The translations under genes were made by a program, and so were the position numbers. DNA of 50,000 nucleotides from Symbiodinium natans. Lineage: Eukaryota; Sar; Dinophyceae; Suessiales; Symbiodiniaceae. Location of the stretch: contig CAJNDS010000654.1 in assembly GCA_905221605.1 (NCBI GenBank), positions 1 to 50,000 on the forward strand. The letters are read 5' to 3'. Shown here in pieces: positions 17,201 to 26,514 of this stretch (its first letter is position 1; each line of letters begins with the position of its first letter). Under the pieces are notes generated by a model that saw only the letters and a program-made list of their open reading frames with translations, was not told where the DNA came from and ran no database searches.

Positions 17201-20200
17201 CCTTACTATAAGGGAGTCCTTTCGTAGGGGACTCTAAACCCTAAACCCTAAACCCTAAACCCTATATCAGGGGTCCCTTATTTTCGTAAACCACCACATA
17301 GCAGTACCTCCACGCACTGACGAGACAAGGCAGTCGTGTAAACGAAGCTAAAGGTGCAGGGTTTAGGGCTTAGTTTTTTTTGCAAGCTAGCCTCAGCACG
17401 CACAAAGGCTGGTCCAAACGAGGGGGCCCTTTGGGGATATCCTACGTGTGCAAGAGATGCCACCATGAACACAAACAACTCTCAAACCCTAAGCCCTAGA
17501 CCCTAGACGTCCCGTTCAAGCCCGATTGGTCCAAAGCTCTAAGCTCCAAACCCTGTCCTTCCCTCAAAACCCTAAACCCTAAACCCTAAACCCTAAACCC
17601 TAAACCCTAAACCCTAAACCCTAACTACTCATGTGTGAAGGTAAGTCGCATACTGGAGTTCCGCCTGCAACGGTATTCCGACCGCGCCAGCATTTTTCGA
17701 GGCCCAGCCTGCGCCACAAGCCAAAGAGCCTCTTTAAGGCTTTATAGCGTGTAGTTTAGGGTTTAGGGTTTAGGGTTTAGGGTTTAGGGTTTAGGGTTTA
17801 GGGTTTAGGGTTTAGGGTTTAGGGTTTAGGGTTTAGGGTTTAGGGTTGTAGCGTGCAACCTTAAGTAAGGAACACTTAGCCTTCTGTTGTAATCCATGCA
17901 GCCCCTTGGGATATTCCAGATTTCCCTAAACCTAAACCCTAAACCCTAAACCCTAAACCCTATAGTTTTGGAGGGTATCAAGCAATCAGGGGTTCCTGGA
18001 TCAAGCCTTAGAGCTGGTGGTAACAACGCGGCGTAGGGTCCAGGGTTTGGGGTGTAGGGTTTAGGGTTTAGGGTTTAGGGTTTAGGGTTTAGGGTTTAGG
18101 GTTCAGGGTCGCGATAAGTAACCCTCGACCCGAGCCACGAACATCTAAACCCCAAAACCCCCTAAACCCGAAGCCCTCAACCCGTCCTCGATCTTGAAAA
18201 GCAGCTCCACGCGCCACAGTCCCAGATATAGGGGCGCCCCCAAAAAATAGCCCCCCCCAAATGGTAGGATTCCCTTTTAGAAGCAGGACCCCCAATTAAG
18301 TACCCCCCTAAGTTCGGAAACCCCCAGATAGAGGAGAAGCCTCTGCCTTCTTAGAGACGCGTAGCGGTTTGGGGCTGAAGGCCCTAAACCCCAAACCCCA
18401 ACCGTCAAATCCCTAAACCCTAAACCCTAAACCCTAAACCCTAAACCCTAAACCCTAAACCCTAAACCCTAAACCCTAAACCCTAAACCCGAAATACGTA
18501 AGGGCTTTAGGGACCCTTTGCCCCTGCGCCAGGCGTGCTGAAAACAGGCGACGTCATCTCGGGAGCTGGCTTGATCATGTCCCTCGCCTTCTCAGGCGCG
18601 CACGCCCTTGGGAAAGCTCTGGGGGTTTGGAGTTTCGGGCTCAGGTTTAGGGTTTACGGTTTGGGGTTTGGGTTTCGGGTTGAGGGTTTCGGGAATAGGG
18701 TTAGTGTTTAGGGTTTAGAGTTTAGGGCCCAGGGCTTTGCTCCCCCCCCCCCCCCCCCCACAAAAAAAACCTTAAGCCCCACATCCTAAACCCTGAAAGC
18801 CAAAAGACCCCAAACTCGAAACTGGAAGCCCTACAGTACAGCAAACCTTACACTTGCACTCCTTAATCGAGGAGTATGGACCAGTTGCCGAGGGCTAAGG
18901 GTTCAGTTCGGGTTTTGAGCTTCGGGCTTCGGGCTTCGTAGGTAGGGCTTAGGGCTCAGGTCTCAGGGCTCAGTGCTCAGGGCTCAAGGGTCAGGGCTTA
19001 GGGCTTAGGATGCATTCTTGGAGAGGCATTTTCCGGCCGCTGATTTTGGGATCTGCATTTTTGGGCCCATGGCTGAGTGACCCCGTCTTCTTATGGGTGT
19101 GGGTGTTGATGATCCCTTCTTTTGCTTGATCGCCAATGAGGCTCGCAGTTTTAGCGTTGCTGTCAGTTCCGGGTTTTTCGGGAGATCTGACCCCAAGGGT
19201 TTAGGGTTTAGGGTTCAGGGGTCAGGGTTGAGGGTTTAGGGTTTGGGGTTTAGGGTTAGGGGTTGCCGGTAACCCTGAACCCCACAGGCTTGGTTGTTTC
19301 GGACAAGATCTTCTTCCAGCAGTTCGGCGTTCTGATCATCACCTCCGTGTCTCTCGGTGGGGTGTTGGGGAGTGGTGGGTAGGATTCAGGGTTTAGGGTT
19401 TAGGGTCTAGGGTTTCGGGCTTAGGGTTGTGGGTCTCAACGTGGTTGTTAAAATTTAGGCATTTCTGCTCTGAGAAATGTTTTGGAGTTACAGGGCTCTC
19501 AGAGTTGTAGCATGTTGGTTGTTGAGCGCTTGAGTTGGTTAAAGGTTGGGACTCGTGACCTTGCTGGCATCATCTGCATGTGGCCGGGTTCGGTCGTCGA
19601 ACGGTTGGGGTTAGGGTTTCGGGTTTCGGGTTTAGGGTTTAGGGTTTAGGGTTTAGGGTTTAGGGTTTAGGGGGTTTAGGAGCAATCATTCCGGAAAATA
19701 GGTGACACTCACTCGTGGAAGATGCCGCATGGAAGGGGCATCGGGGCTTGTAGCGTTTGTTCGACGGCGGAGCCTAAACCCTAAGCCCTAAGCCCTAAAC
19801 CCTAAACCCTAAACCCTAAACCCTAAGTCTATTCCTTGGCCAGTTTTGCATCGCGAGTTGGAGCGATGCAGCCACTCACAGGCTTGGGGCTGTGGGTTGA
19901 ACTCGGCTGCTGAGTGGGCAACCGGGCCTACTTTCGCCTTCCAACTTGAAGGTTAACCTTCTAAACCCTAAACCCTAAACCCTCAACCCTCAACTCTCAA
20001 CCCTGAACCCTAAACCCTAAACCCTAAACCCTAAACCTACTCCCTTGTGGCTCCCTGAGCTCCCTCAAGGCTTGCTAGGTACCTCAACACTAAAACTCCT
20101 ACTCCCACCAACCAGAACCCTGTGCGCTGAGGCGAGGGTTTAGGGTTTAGGGTTTAGGGTTTAGGGTTTAGGGTTTAGGGTTTAGGGTTTAGGGTTTAGG

Positions 20201-21028
20201 GTTTAGGGTTTAGGGTTTAGGGTTTAGGGCCCCCCCCCCCCCCCCCCCTGACCCTCCCTGCCTCAAGAACCTCGTGGTTAGGTGAGGGCAGCTCGATGCA
20301 TCCAGGTCGATCCCTCGGGAGATCCTGCGTTGTTTCCTTGTTGGGATTACCCTAACCCCCAAACCCTAAACCCCAAACCCTAAACCCCAAACCCCAAACC
20401 CTAAACCCTAAACCCCAAACCCCATGCCATGGACCCTTTTTTGCTCCAAGGCTGCTCGACACCTTTGTGGTGCGGACAGTGCTTGTGCCAGCACTGATGC
20501 TGCTCTGCTTGGCCATCAGGGTTGGGGGCGGAGGTTGCAGTTGAGGGATTGGGTTTAGGGTTCAGGGTTCAGGGTTCAGGGTTTAGGGTTTAGGGTTTAG
20601 GGTTTAGGGTTTCGGGTTTAGGGCTTAGGGTTTAGGGTTTAGGGTTTAGTGTTGTTATGGGGTTTAGGGTAGAAGCAGGGACGGCCGGAACGACCTCTTG
20701 GAGCTTACAAAGCAGTCCATAGGGCTTAGGGTTTAGGGTTTAGGGTCAGCCATGTAGGCTTTACTCGAAGGTTCACGGTACTTATTGACCAAAAAACTGT
20801 ACTTATAACCCAAATGAGAACCATATTCAGGGCACTTAAGGGGCTTATGAGTGGGTTATACGTACAGTCTTAATTGGTCAATAAGTACCATGAACCTCCA
20901 AGTGCTGATAGATACTTGTAGTTGCGGGGATTAGGGTTGTGCTTAGGATGTATAGGGCTTAACACGCAGCACTCTCAAACGATCACAGAGCCGCGAACCG
21001 GTTTTATTTTTCATTTTTATTTTATTTT

Positions 21029-21064
<36 letters not shown>

Positions 21065-21847
21065 ATTTCTTTATGTTGTGCTCAACCCTGCAACTGCTCA
21101 AAGTCGCAAACCATTCCCCCTCCAATCATAGGTCCTTGAATGTCAACGAAGCCATAACCGGAGAGGACTAAACGGCTCAAGTTGTAGGTAGTGTTGGGTT
21201 TATAGGCTACCCTAAACCCTAAACCCTAAACCCTAAACCCTAAACCCTAAACCCTAAAATAGGGTTTGAGGGTATAGATATGGTTTAGGGTTTGCGGGGG
21301 GCATACCCGACATTTCAAAAGCAGTTACTGAGGGTGAGTCCCCTAAACTATAAACCCTGACGCCCGGTTTATAGGGTTTAGGGTTTAGGGTTTAGGGTTT
21401 AGGGTTTAGGGTTTAGGGTTATCTACCCATGTCTCAGCCAAAAACTGAACGCCCTAAGGCATGTGGTCATTTTGGAGCTGAGTTTGGGAGGGTTGCTTGT
21501 GTGGCACTATAGGGTTGTCACAAGCGTTTACGGGGCAGGTCCTTGCCATAAAGGTTATTTCGCTCCGAGGTCACTTATAAAGCCCTAAACCCCAAGCCCT
21601 GAACCCTGACCCTAAAGCTTTAAAGCCTAACCCCGAAACCCTTTAAGCCCTTGAAGCCCTTTGAACCCTTTAAACCCTTAAACCCTTTAAACCCTTTAAA
21701 CCCTTTAAACCCTTTAAACCCTTTAAACCCTTTAAACCCTGTAAACCCTTTAAACCTTTTAAACCCTTTAAACCCTTTAAACCCTTTAAACCCTTTAAAC
21801 CCTAAACCCTAAACCCTAAACCCTACCCTGGATATCCCGGAACCCTA

Positions 21848-21889
<42 letters not shown>

Positions 21890-22417
21890 CCCTCCCCCTT
21901 CTCTGAGGCTGACGGCTCAGAACTGGAACTGGTGGCCGCGAACCATGCCCTCCGCCATCCACGACGTGCTGGAAGGTCAGTTTGGGGTCTGTGGAGTGGG
22001 GTTTAGGGTTTAGGGTTTAGGGTTTAGGGTTTAGGGTTTAGGGTTTAGGGTTTAGGGTTTAGGGTTTAGGGTTTAGGGTTTAGGATTTCGCGTTTGGGGC
22101 ATAGGGCTTAGGTGCTAAGCACCCTGAACACACCAAAGATCCTGAAGCTTAAGCCCACCAAACCGTCTGCTTAAAAGCTTCCAAGCCTCTCACCCTAAAC
22201 CCTAAACCCTAAACCCTAAACCCTAAACCCTAAACCCTAAACCCTAAACCCTAAACCCTAGACCCTTAACCCTAACCCCTAAACTGCTTAAAAACTTCAA
22301 GCCTTCTAACCCTAAACCCCTAAGCCAGCTGAGTGAGGCGAAGTGGAGAGCTGCGGCGGCCTCAGCCGCCCGATTCTTGAAGCGACGCACCTCGACCGCT
22401 TGCCTTTCGGTGCGTAG
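11286..22417 (+). CDS. MMPL/RND-superfamily membrane protein, C-terminal half (15 exons)
   Basis: Exons: 11286-11324, 11354-11391, 11502-11578, 12561-12592, 13271-13329, 14142-14193, 14936-14988, 15602-15670, 17060-17165, 17641-17701, 18533-18595, 19288-19348, 20451-20511, 21921-21975, 22338-22417 (TAG 22415-22417). They add to 906 nt, 301 codons plus stop, with every phase matching; about 92 percent of the span is intron. Diagnostic segments: LAGGNAEALDT, ILTAMWPYLAVTVTLIM, SLLVPLRLALA, LVATFGVGVIVYQ, EVIPLVTGIAIALGLDYDIF, VLKTGDVISGAGLIMSLAFS, DKIFFQQFGVLIITS, LLDTFVVRTVLVPALMLL and NWNWWPRTMP. GLDYxIF, SAGLIM, LLDTFVVR and WWP in this order are hallmarks of the C-terminal half of MMPL proteins, proton-driven lipid or hydrophobe transporters with five or six membrane helices here. 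The N-terminal half is not found upstream, so either the gene encodes a half-size protein or the first exons were missed. Donors are GT, GC and GA. The first two exons are the least sure. Confidence 0.88.
11561..11698. repeat. Exon end plus donor duplicated across a TTTAGGG array
   Basis: The 24 bases at 11561-11584 (CCATCTTCCCTTCCATAGGT plus GGGC), which contain the donor of MMPL exon 3, recur without a mismatch at 11675-11698. Between them is a TTTAGGG array (about 11584-11670). Confidence 0.92.
11725..11905. repeat. TTTATAGGG / TTTGTAGGG / TTTACAGGG 9-mer array
   Basis: About 19 nine-base units in which TTTAGGG has gained two bases, with three sub-variants interleaved (TATAGGG, TGTAGGG, TACAGGG). 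The interleaving looks like a higher-order repeat. ORFs on either strand are repeat translations. Confidence 0.9.
12318..12412. mobile_element. MITE-like element, family D, degenerate copy
   Basis: Shares AATCCCTTTAAATGGGACCC, GAGGGTACCCTATTA and CGTAAACCCCCAT with the other family D copies. A second, weaker relative may lie at 12045-12140. Confidence 0.4.
12959..13056. mobile_element. MITE-like element, family F, copy 2
   Basis: Almost identical to 10998-11093 through CATTTTACATTTTTAAGGGT and GAATATAAATTTAAAATTTT; lies in the MMPL intron between exons 12561-12592 and 13271-13329. Confidence 0.6.
13427..13535. mobile_element. MITE-like element, family D
   Basis: GAGGGTTTCCGAAATTAGAG and GTACCTTCTTGGGGTC on the left; GTTTCCGTAAGCCCCCATAT on the right. 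Related copies: 17163-17296, 18227-18329, 24783-24876, 48534-48632. A lone left end (GGGGGTTTCCGAAATTG) sits at 13362-13378. Confidence 0.6.
13698..13909. repeat. Longest near-perfect CCCTAAA array
   Basis: About 30 CCCTAAA units with a single CCCAAAA change near 13820. Lies upstream of the MMPL exon 14142-14193 in the same intron. Confidence 0.95.
14418..14511. mobile_element. MITE-like element, family C
   Basis: TTGGGATGTCCCCCCTTCTA at the left, ATAGGGGGTACTGTATTCC in the centre, and GAACATCCCAA at the right as an inverted end. Sits inside an MMPL intron. Confidence 0.65.
14652..14724. mobile_element. Short inverted-repeat element with a half copy elsewhere
   Basis: TACCTGGGACCCTTCTTTAC plus CTAC pairs with GTAGGTAAAGAGGGTCTCAG plus GTA. 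A right half, TGTAGGTAAAGAGGGTCCCA plus GGTA, recurs at 41720-41743. Confidence 0.55.
17163..17296. mobile_element. MITE-like element, family D, split by telomeric repeats, at a splice donor
   Basis: GGGGATTTCCCGAAATTTCG and GTACCTTCTTGGGGTCC on the left, AGGGGTCCCTTATTTTCGTA on the right; a CCCTAAA block (about 17233-17266) lies in its middle. The left end abuts MMPL exon 17060-17165, and the proposed GA donor is the first bases of the element. Confidence 0.55.
17562..17625. repeat. CCCTAAA array before MMPL exon 17641-17701
   Basis: Eight or nine CCCTAAA units end about 15 bases before the exon. Confidence 0.92.
17753..17846. repeat. TTTAGGG array after MMPL exon 17641-17701
   Basis: Thirteen TTTAGGG units, opposite in direction to the array on the other side of the exon. 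Confidence 0.95.
18227..18329. mobile_element. MITE-like element, family D, reverse orientation
   Basis: Ends with AAGTTCGGAAACCCCCAGAT, the complement of the family D left end; contains AATGGTAGGATTCCCTTTTA. Confidence 0.55.
18412..18490. repeat. CCCTAAA array before MMPL exon 18533-18595
   Basis: Eleven CCCTAAA units; the intron started with TTTAGGG at 17753. Confidence 0.94.
20135..20250. repeat. TTTAGGG array ending in poly-C
   Basis: Thirteen TTTAGGG units to 20229, then about 20 C. Lies within an MMPL intron. Confidence 0.94.
20761..20908. mobile_element. MITE-like element, family B, copy 1
   Basis: Inverted ends of about 50 bp: ACTCGAAGGTTCACGGTACT with TATTGACC on the left against the complement of GGTCAATAAGTACCATGAAC with CTCCAAGT on the right; ACTGTACTTATAACCC repeats the symmetry inside. 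Related copies at 24193, 32672 and 39153. Confidence 0.75.
21034..21062. repeat. CT microsatellite
   Basis: About 13 CT units inside a T-rich stretch of an MMPL intron. Confidence 0.85.
21655..21888. repeat. CCCTTTAAA 9-mer array, CCCTAAA and poly-C
   Basis: About 16 CCCTTTAAA units (21655-21800), a few CCCTAAA, then a run of about 36 C (from 21851) ending 32 bases before MMPL exon 21921-21975. The C-run is the only strong pyrimidine tract near that acceptor. Confidence 0.9.
22002..22262. repeat. Facing TTTAGGG and CCCTAAA arrays in one 362-nt intron
   Basis: TTTAGGG occupies 22002-22083, CCCTAAA occupies about 22193-22262, with about 110 bp between. The intron is 21976-22337. In RNA the arrays are complementary over about 70 nt. 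Confidence 0.93.
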
Positions 22418-23461
22418 GAAAGAGAAGCGGGCGAGGGTTTAGGGTTTAGGGTTTAGGGTTTAGGGTCTAGGGTCTAGGGTTTAGGGTTTAGGGTTTAGGG
22501 TTTAGGGTTTAGGGTTTAGGATTTAGGGTTTAGGGTTTAGGGTTTAGGGAGGAGGTTTCGGGCGTTGGGTGGGTTGAGAGTATTTTGTACATGGGTTTTA
22601 GGTCGACTTTAGAGGGTTGATAGGGCTGATGGGGTTGAGGGGTCAAGTCCGCTTGTGGGTCTGCAACCCAGAAATAGACAATAAAAAACACAACCGTTCA
22701 GGCTTGTAGGGTCTTTAAGGCTCAGGGTTTTGTGTAGGGCTGGGGTTCAGGGGGCTCTTTGGGCTTCAGCGGTTAAGGGGCTTAGCCTAAGCCCCAAGCC
22801 TCAACCCTAAGCCCTGAACCCCACAAAACCCTATAAATCCCTATAAGACCTTACAAAGCCCTCCCTATTAAGCGCTCTAGGGGGTTCTTGTGTTGTGGAT
22901 GCGCGAGTTCTGGCTTAGGCTGTCGGGGGAGCCAAAGGCACCCTCGGGGGGTTCGACAATAGAGTTCCCGCATTTGGGGGTTTAGGGTTTAGGGTTTAGA
23001 CTCCTTTTTTAATAAGCGCCCCAATAAGGTACAGTACCCCATAGGGTATAGGAGTATAGGGTTTTGGGTAAAGGGTGTTGGGTTTAGGGCTTTCAGGCTT
23101 TCAGGCTTCTACATGTATAGGGCTTGTAGGGAGTATTGGGCGAATAGACTTCTGGGGTTTTGGGTTTGGGGGCTCTATTGCTTAGGGTGCCCCCATAGCC
23201 CAATATGCCCCATTAGTTAAGAACTCCCGGAAACCTGAAGCTGAATTGAACACCTAAACGCCATAAACGCCCTAAACCCTGCAAACCGTCTAAACACCCC
23301 TACAAGCCCGATCAACCCCATAAACCCTCTAAGCCCTAAGCCCTAAAACCCTAAACGCCATGTAAACCCTATAAAGCCTCTAAACGCCAGACCCTTTAAG
23401 CCCGATTAGCCCTATAAGCCCAGCCCGGCTTTCAACACGTTGACCCCGCTTGTTTTGGGCA
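22418..23461. other. Intergenic region after the MMPL gene
   Basis: A TTTAGGG array at 22435-22552, then degenerate telomere-like sequence, a possible family D fragment near 22962-23045, and facing GC-rich bits. No supported exon. Confidence 0.5.
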
Positions 23462-26400
23462 ATGCGCTGCGCCCTGTTCGCTCTTTGTCAACGATTCGCA
23501 AAGCTCAAGGCCCTTCTCCCCCGTTTTTTAGCGCCCAGGCGTTCTTAAAAGAACCCTTTGCGCCCCTTTTTTTCTGAAGAGTCAGGTTCCCCGTAAGCCC
23601 AAAACCCCAAACCCTGAACTCTGAGCCCTGAGACCTAAACCAAAACCACTGGGCAACCTGGAACTTGCGTCGGATTCCACGATCTCTTTCGAGCTCCGTA
23701 TGGGCCGCAAGCGGGGCGGCAACGCCGAGAGCGCCGCAGATTGCATAAAGGGGCAAGGGTTTAGGGGTTTAGAGTTTTAGGGTCTAGGGTGTAGGGGTGT
23801 AAGGAATTGCATAAAGGGTAAGGTTTGAGGTTTGAAGGGTTTCAGGGTTTAAGGGTTTAAGGGTTTAGGGGTCTAAGGGTGTTAGGGTTTTAGTAGGGTA
23901 CAGGGTGCACAGTTTTGAGGGCTTATTAGGGCGTTAAGGAGTTTAAGGCGTTAAGGAGTTTAAGGGTTTAAGTCTTTCAAGCCAAGGTTTCCTTAACAAG
24001 GAAGCGACAGGGCTTATAAGGTTTTAGTGGGTTAGGTTTTGGGGCTTGGATTTATGATTTAGGAGGGTTTAGGGTTTAGGGTTTTAGGATGTAGGGTCAA
24101 GGTTTTAGGGTGAGGTTCCGGGCTTTTTCTCTGTTGGGTTCGGGATAGCCCTAAGCCCTAAACCTGAACCCTGAGCCCTAAATCCTAAACCCACGCTTGA
24201 AGGTTCGTGGCACATATCAAATAAAATTTTCACTGTACTTATAATCCAAATTGTAACCATATTAGGGCACTGAAGGGGCTAAGAAGTGGGTTAGAAGTAC
24301 AGTTATAATAACTGGTTAACAAGCATCGGGGCAGCTCTGCATCCGAGGCAGGCTGTGCTGGCATTGCGGGGGCCGGGGTCACGAGCAGGCCAGTTTCGGG
24401 TTTAGGGCTTGGAAGGGTTTGGGTACTCCCACACGAACCCCAGCCACAAACAGGAAGCAGAGGTCACCCAGAGCTAGTGCCGAGCTAGATAGGCCGTCGT
24501 GAAGACCAGGAACTGTGGCCTTACTACCCTAAGCCTCTGAACCCTTAGAACCCCAAACTCTGGACCGAAAGCCCCAGGCGGGACACTCGCTTAGCTAAAC
24601 CCTAAAGCCCAAAACCCTAAACCCTAAACCCTAAACCCCGAACACCCGAAACGCTTGAGCCCTCAACCCTAAGCCCCTGAACCCTGAACCCGAAGCGCTG
24701 AACCCTAAATCCAAAGGCTCCGTGCACCCGGAGCTCCACCCTACAAGCAACAACCTCAACCCTAAGCCCTGAACCCTAAATTTTGGGGGCTTCCAAAAAT
24801 CAGGGACCCCAAATACTAAGATTTCCCTTACTATAAGGACGGTGCAATAAGGTACCCCTAATTTCGGAAACGCCCAAGTCCACAAGCCCCGGCGTACCCG
24901 GAACCAGGCAGACTGTGAAGTGCTACGAAGCGGTGGGGATCGGCGACCAGACAGAGTGGGAGCTAGGGTTACAAGGCTTTAGGGGTTATTGGGGTATTAG
25001 GTTCATAAGAGTTATAAGGGTTATAAGTAAGGGTTACAAGGCTTTGGGGTTGTTAGGGTTATAAGGGTTATAAGGGCTTAGACTGTAGGGTTGCAAGAGT
25101 TTCGGGGTTTAGGGATTTTGGGGTTTACAGGTTCTAAAGGACCCATAATGGAGGGTATTGGTAAGACTTGGCAGGAGGTCAGGGTGGTTTTGGTTGCTTC
25201 GGTTCAGACGGTTTGGAGTACATGGGGTTTCTGGGGTTTATGGCGTACGGGGCTTGCGGGGTAACAGGGCGTTTCTCTCGCACACTCCTCCCTACACCAC
25301 ATACCCTAAACACAGCTCGCTGATCTTTATTTCGCCTTGGATGCAGGAAACCTTGGGCGGGAAGAGTAGTGGAGTAAGTACGGGCCCTAAACCCCAAACC
25401 CAAACCCTAACCCCAAGGACATGTTTCCTCTGCAAGTCTGCCGATCACATCAGCAGCGACTGCCCGCAAAAGGCTGTAGAAGCCTGGCTCAGAATTATGG
25501 GGGTTCATTGTTCAGGGTTTAGGGTTTAGGGTTTAGGGCTAAGCCTTTGTAGGACCATCTTGGGGATGCTGGGTTCCATGCCTTGTTCTAGGCCCTAGTT
25601 GAAGCTTCCGGGCGGGGAGAAAAGAGCAGGATGAGTTTAGGGTTTAGGGTTTAGGGTTTAGGGTTTAGGGTTTAGGGTTTAGGGTTTAACCCGCACTAAC
25701 GGGCATAAAGCCCTAGGTGTACTCGTGAATCTTCAAGCAGACGCTATTGCACCTGGACCTTTCATTGCATCCACGAAACCTTACTCTAAACCCTTAATCC
25801 TCAGGTCTCAAGTGCGAAAGTACCCTAAACCCTTAAACCTTAAACACACCTTTGCACTGAACCCAGGGAGTCCGCTGGGGTCTTCGACGAAGAGTCGTGT
25901 TTCATGTGTTCAGGAGCTGAGGCCTGAGCAAACCTGACCAAACATGTTAGAACTCAGGGTTTAGGGCATCAGGACTTCGGATTGTCTACGAAAGGGCCCC
26001 CAACCCCCCCCCCCCCCCCCCCGCGCCCCAAAACCCTTCACCCGCGGGTTTATTAGGGTTTAGGGTTTAGGGGTTAGGGTTTGGGGTTTAGGTTTTCGGG
26101 TTTGGGTCTTAGGGTTTGGGGTTTAGGGCTGACGGTTTAGGTTCCCTGTTTACCAAGCAACATGCCGGCAGCTACCCGGCCATGAAAGCTGGTTTCCGGA
26201 GGCTGACCGGCTGCAAGTCAGAAGACGGAGATTTCCAAAGAGCCCAATGCCTCTGAGCTAAGGAACTTGAACTACTACATGGGGCTACCGAAGGAGGGTT
26301 TTGGGGTTTAGGGTTTAGGGTTTAGGGTTTAGGGTTCCTCAGCACCCCTAAACCCTAAACCCTAAACCCTAAACCCTAAACCCTAAACCCTAAACCCTAA

Positions 26401-26514
26401 ACCCTAAACCCTAAACCGTGGTCTCTTGCGCATCCCAAGGAGAAGAAGCCGCCCTTTGTCGCCGAAGTGAGGAAGGTCGGTGAGGCCTTGACCCCGGGAA
26501 AGAAAGTCTTCTAG
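23462..26514 (+). CDS. CCHC zinc-knuckle protein, function unknown
   Basis: Well-phased exons: about 23633-23752, 24335-24382, 24908-24955, 25418-25472, 26222-26293, 26440-26514 (TAG 26512-26514). A possible first exon starts with ATG at 23462 (MRCALFALCQRFAKLKAL) but its junction is not fixed. Segments: LELASDSTISFELRMGRKRG, SEAGCAGIAGAGVT, QTVKCYEAVGIGDQTE, TCFLCKSADHISSDCPQK, KTEISKEPNASELRNLNYYM, EKKPPFVAEVRKVGEALTPG and KKVF stop. CFLCKSADHISSDC is a C-x2-C-x4-H-x4-C zinc knuckle, a fold that binds single-stranded nucleic acid (family knowledge). A single knuckle with a basic tail could be an RNA-binding protein; a retroelement gag origin is possible but no protease or polymerase is nearby. 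Donors are GC, GA, GT, GC and GA in order. The region 25562-25930 may hold another exon (CFMCSGAE near 25900). Confidence 0.6.
23740..23824. repeat. Exon end duplicated across a telomere-like block
   Basis: ATTGCATAAAGGGGCAAGGG (23740-23759), the end of exon 23633-23752 with its donor, recurs as ATTGCATAAAGGGTAAGG (23806-23823). Between them are degenerate TTTAGGG units. Confidence 0.75.
24193..24326. mobile_element. MITE-like element, family B, copy 2, right end lost
   Basis: ACGCTTGAAGGTTCGTGGCA on the left, ACTGTACTTATAATCC and GTAACCATATTAGGGCACT inside, then AACTGGTTAACAAGC at the right, where the terminal GAACCTCCAAGT is missing. It ends only eight bases or so before the exon at 24335. 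Confidence 0.65.
24783..24876. mobile_element. MITE-like element, family D, reverse orientation
   Basis: GGTACCCCTAATTTCGGAAA plus CGCCCAAG at the right matches the complement of the family D left end; TTGGGGGCTTCCAAAAATC at the left. About 31 bases upstream of the exon at 24908. Confidence 0.6.

Noticed and set aside
21160-21180. Possible relic of the dinoflagellate spliced leader (ACGGCTCAAG)
   Set aside because: Only the last eight bases agree well, and it lies in an MMPL intron; too short to support.
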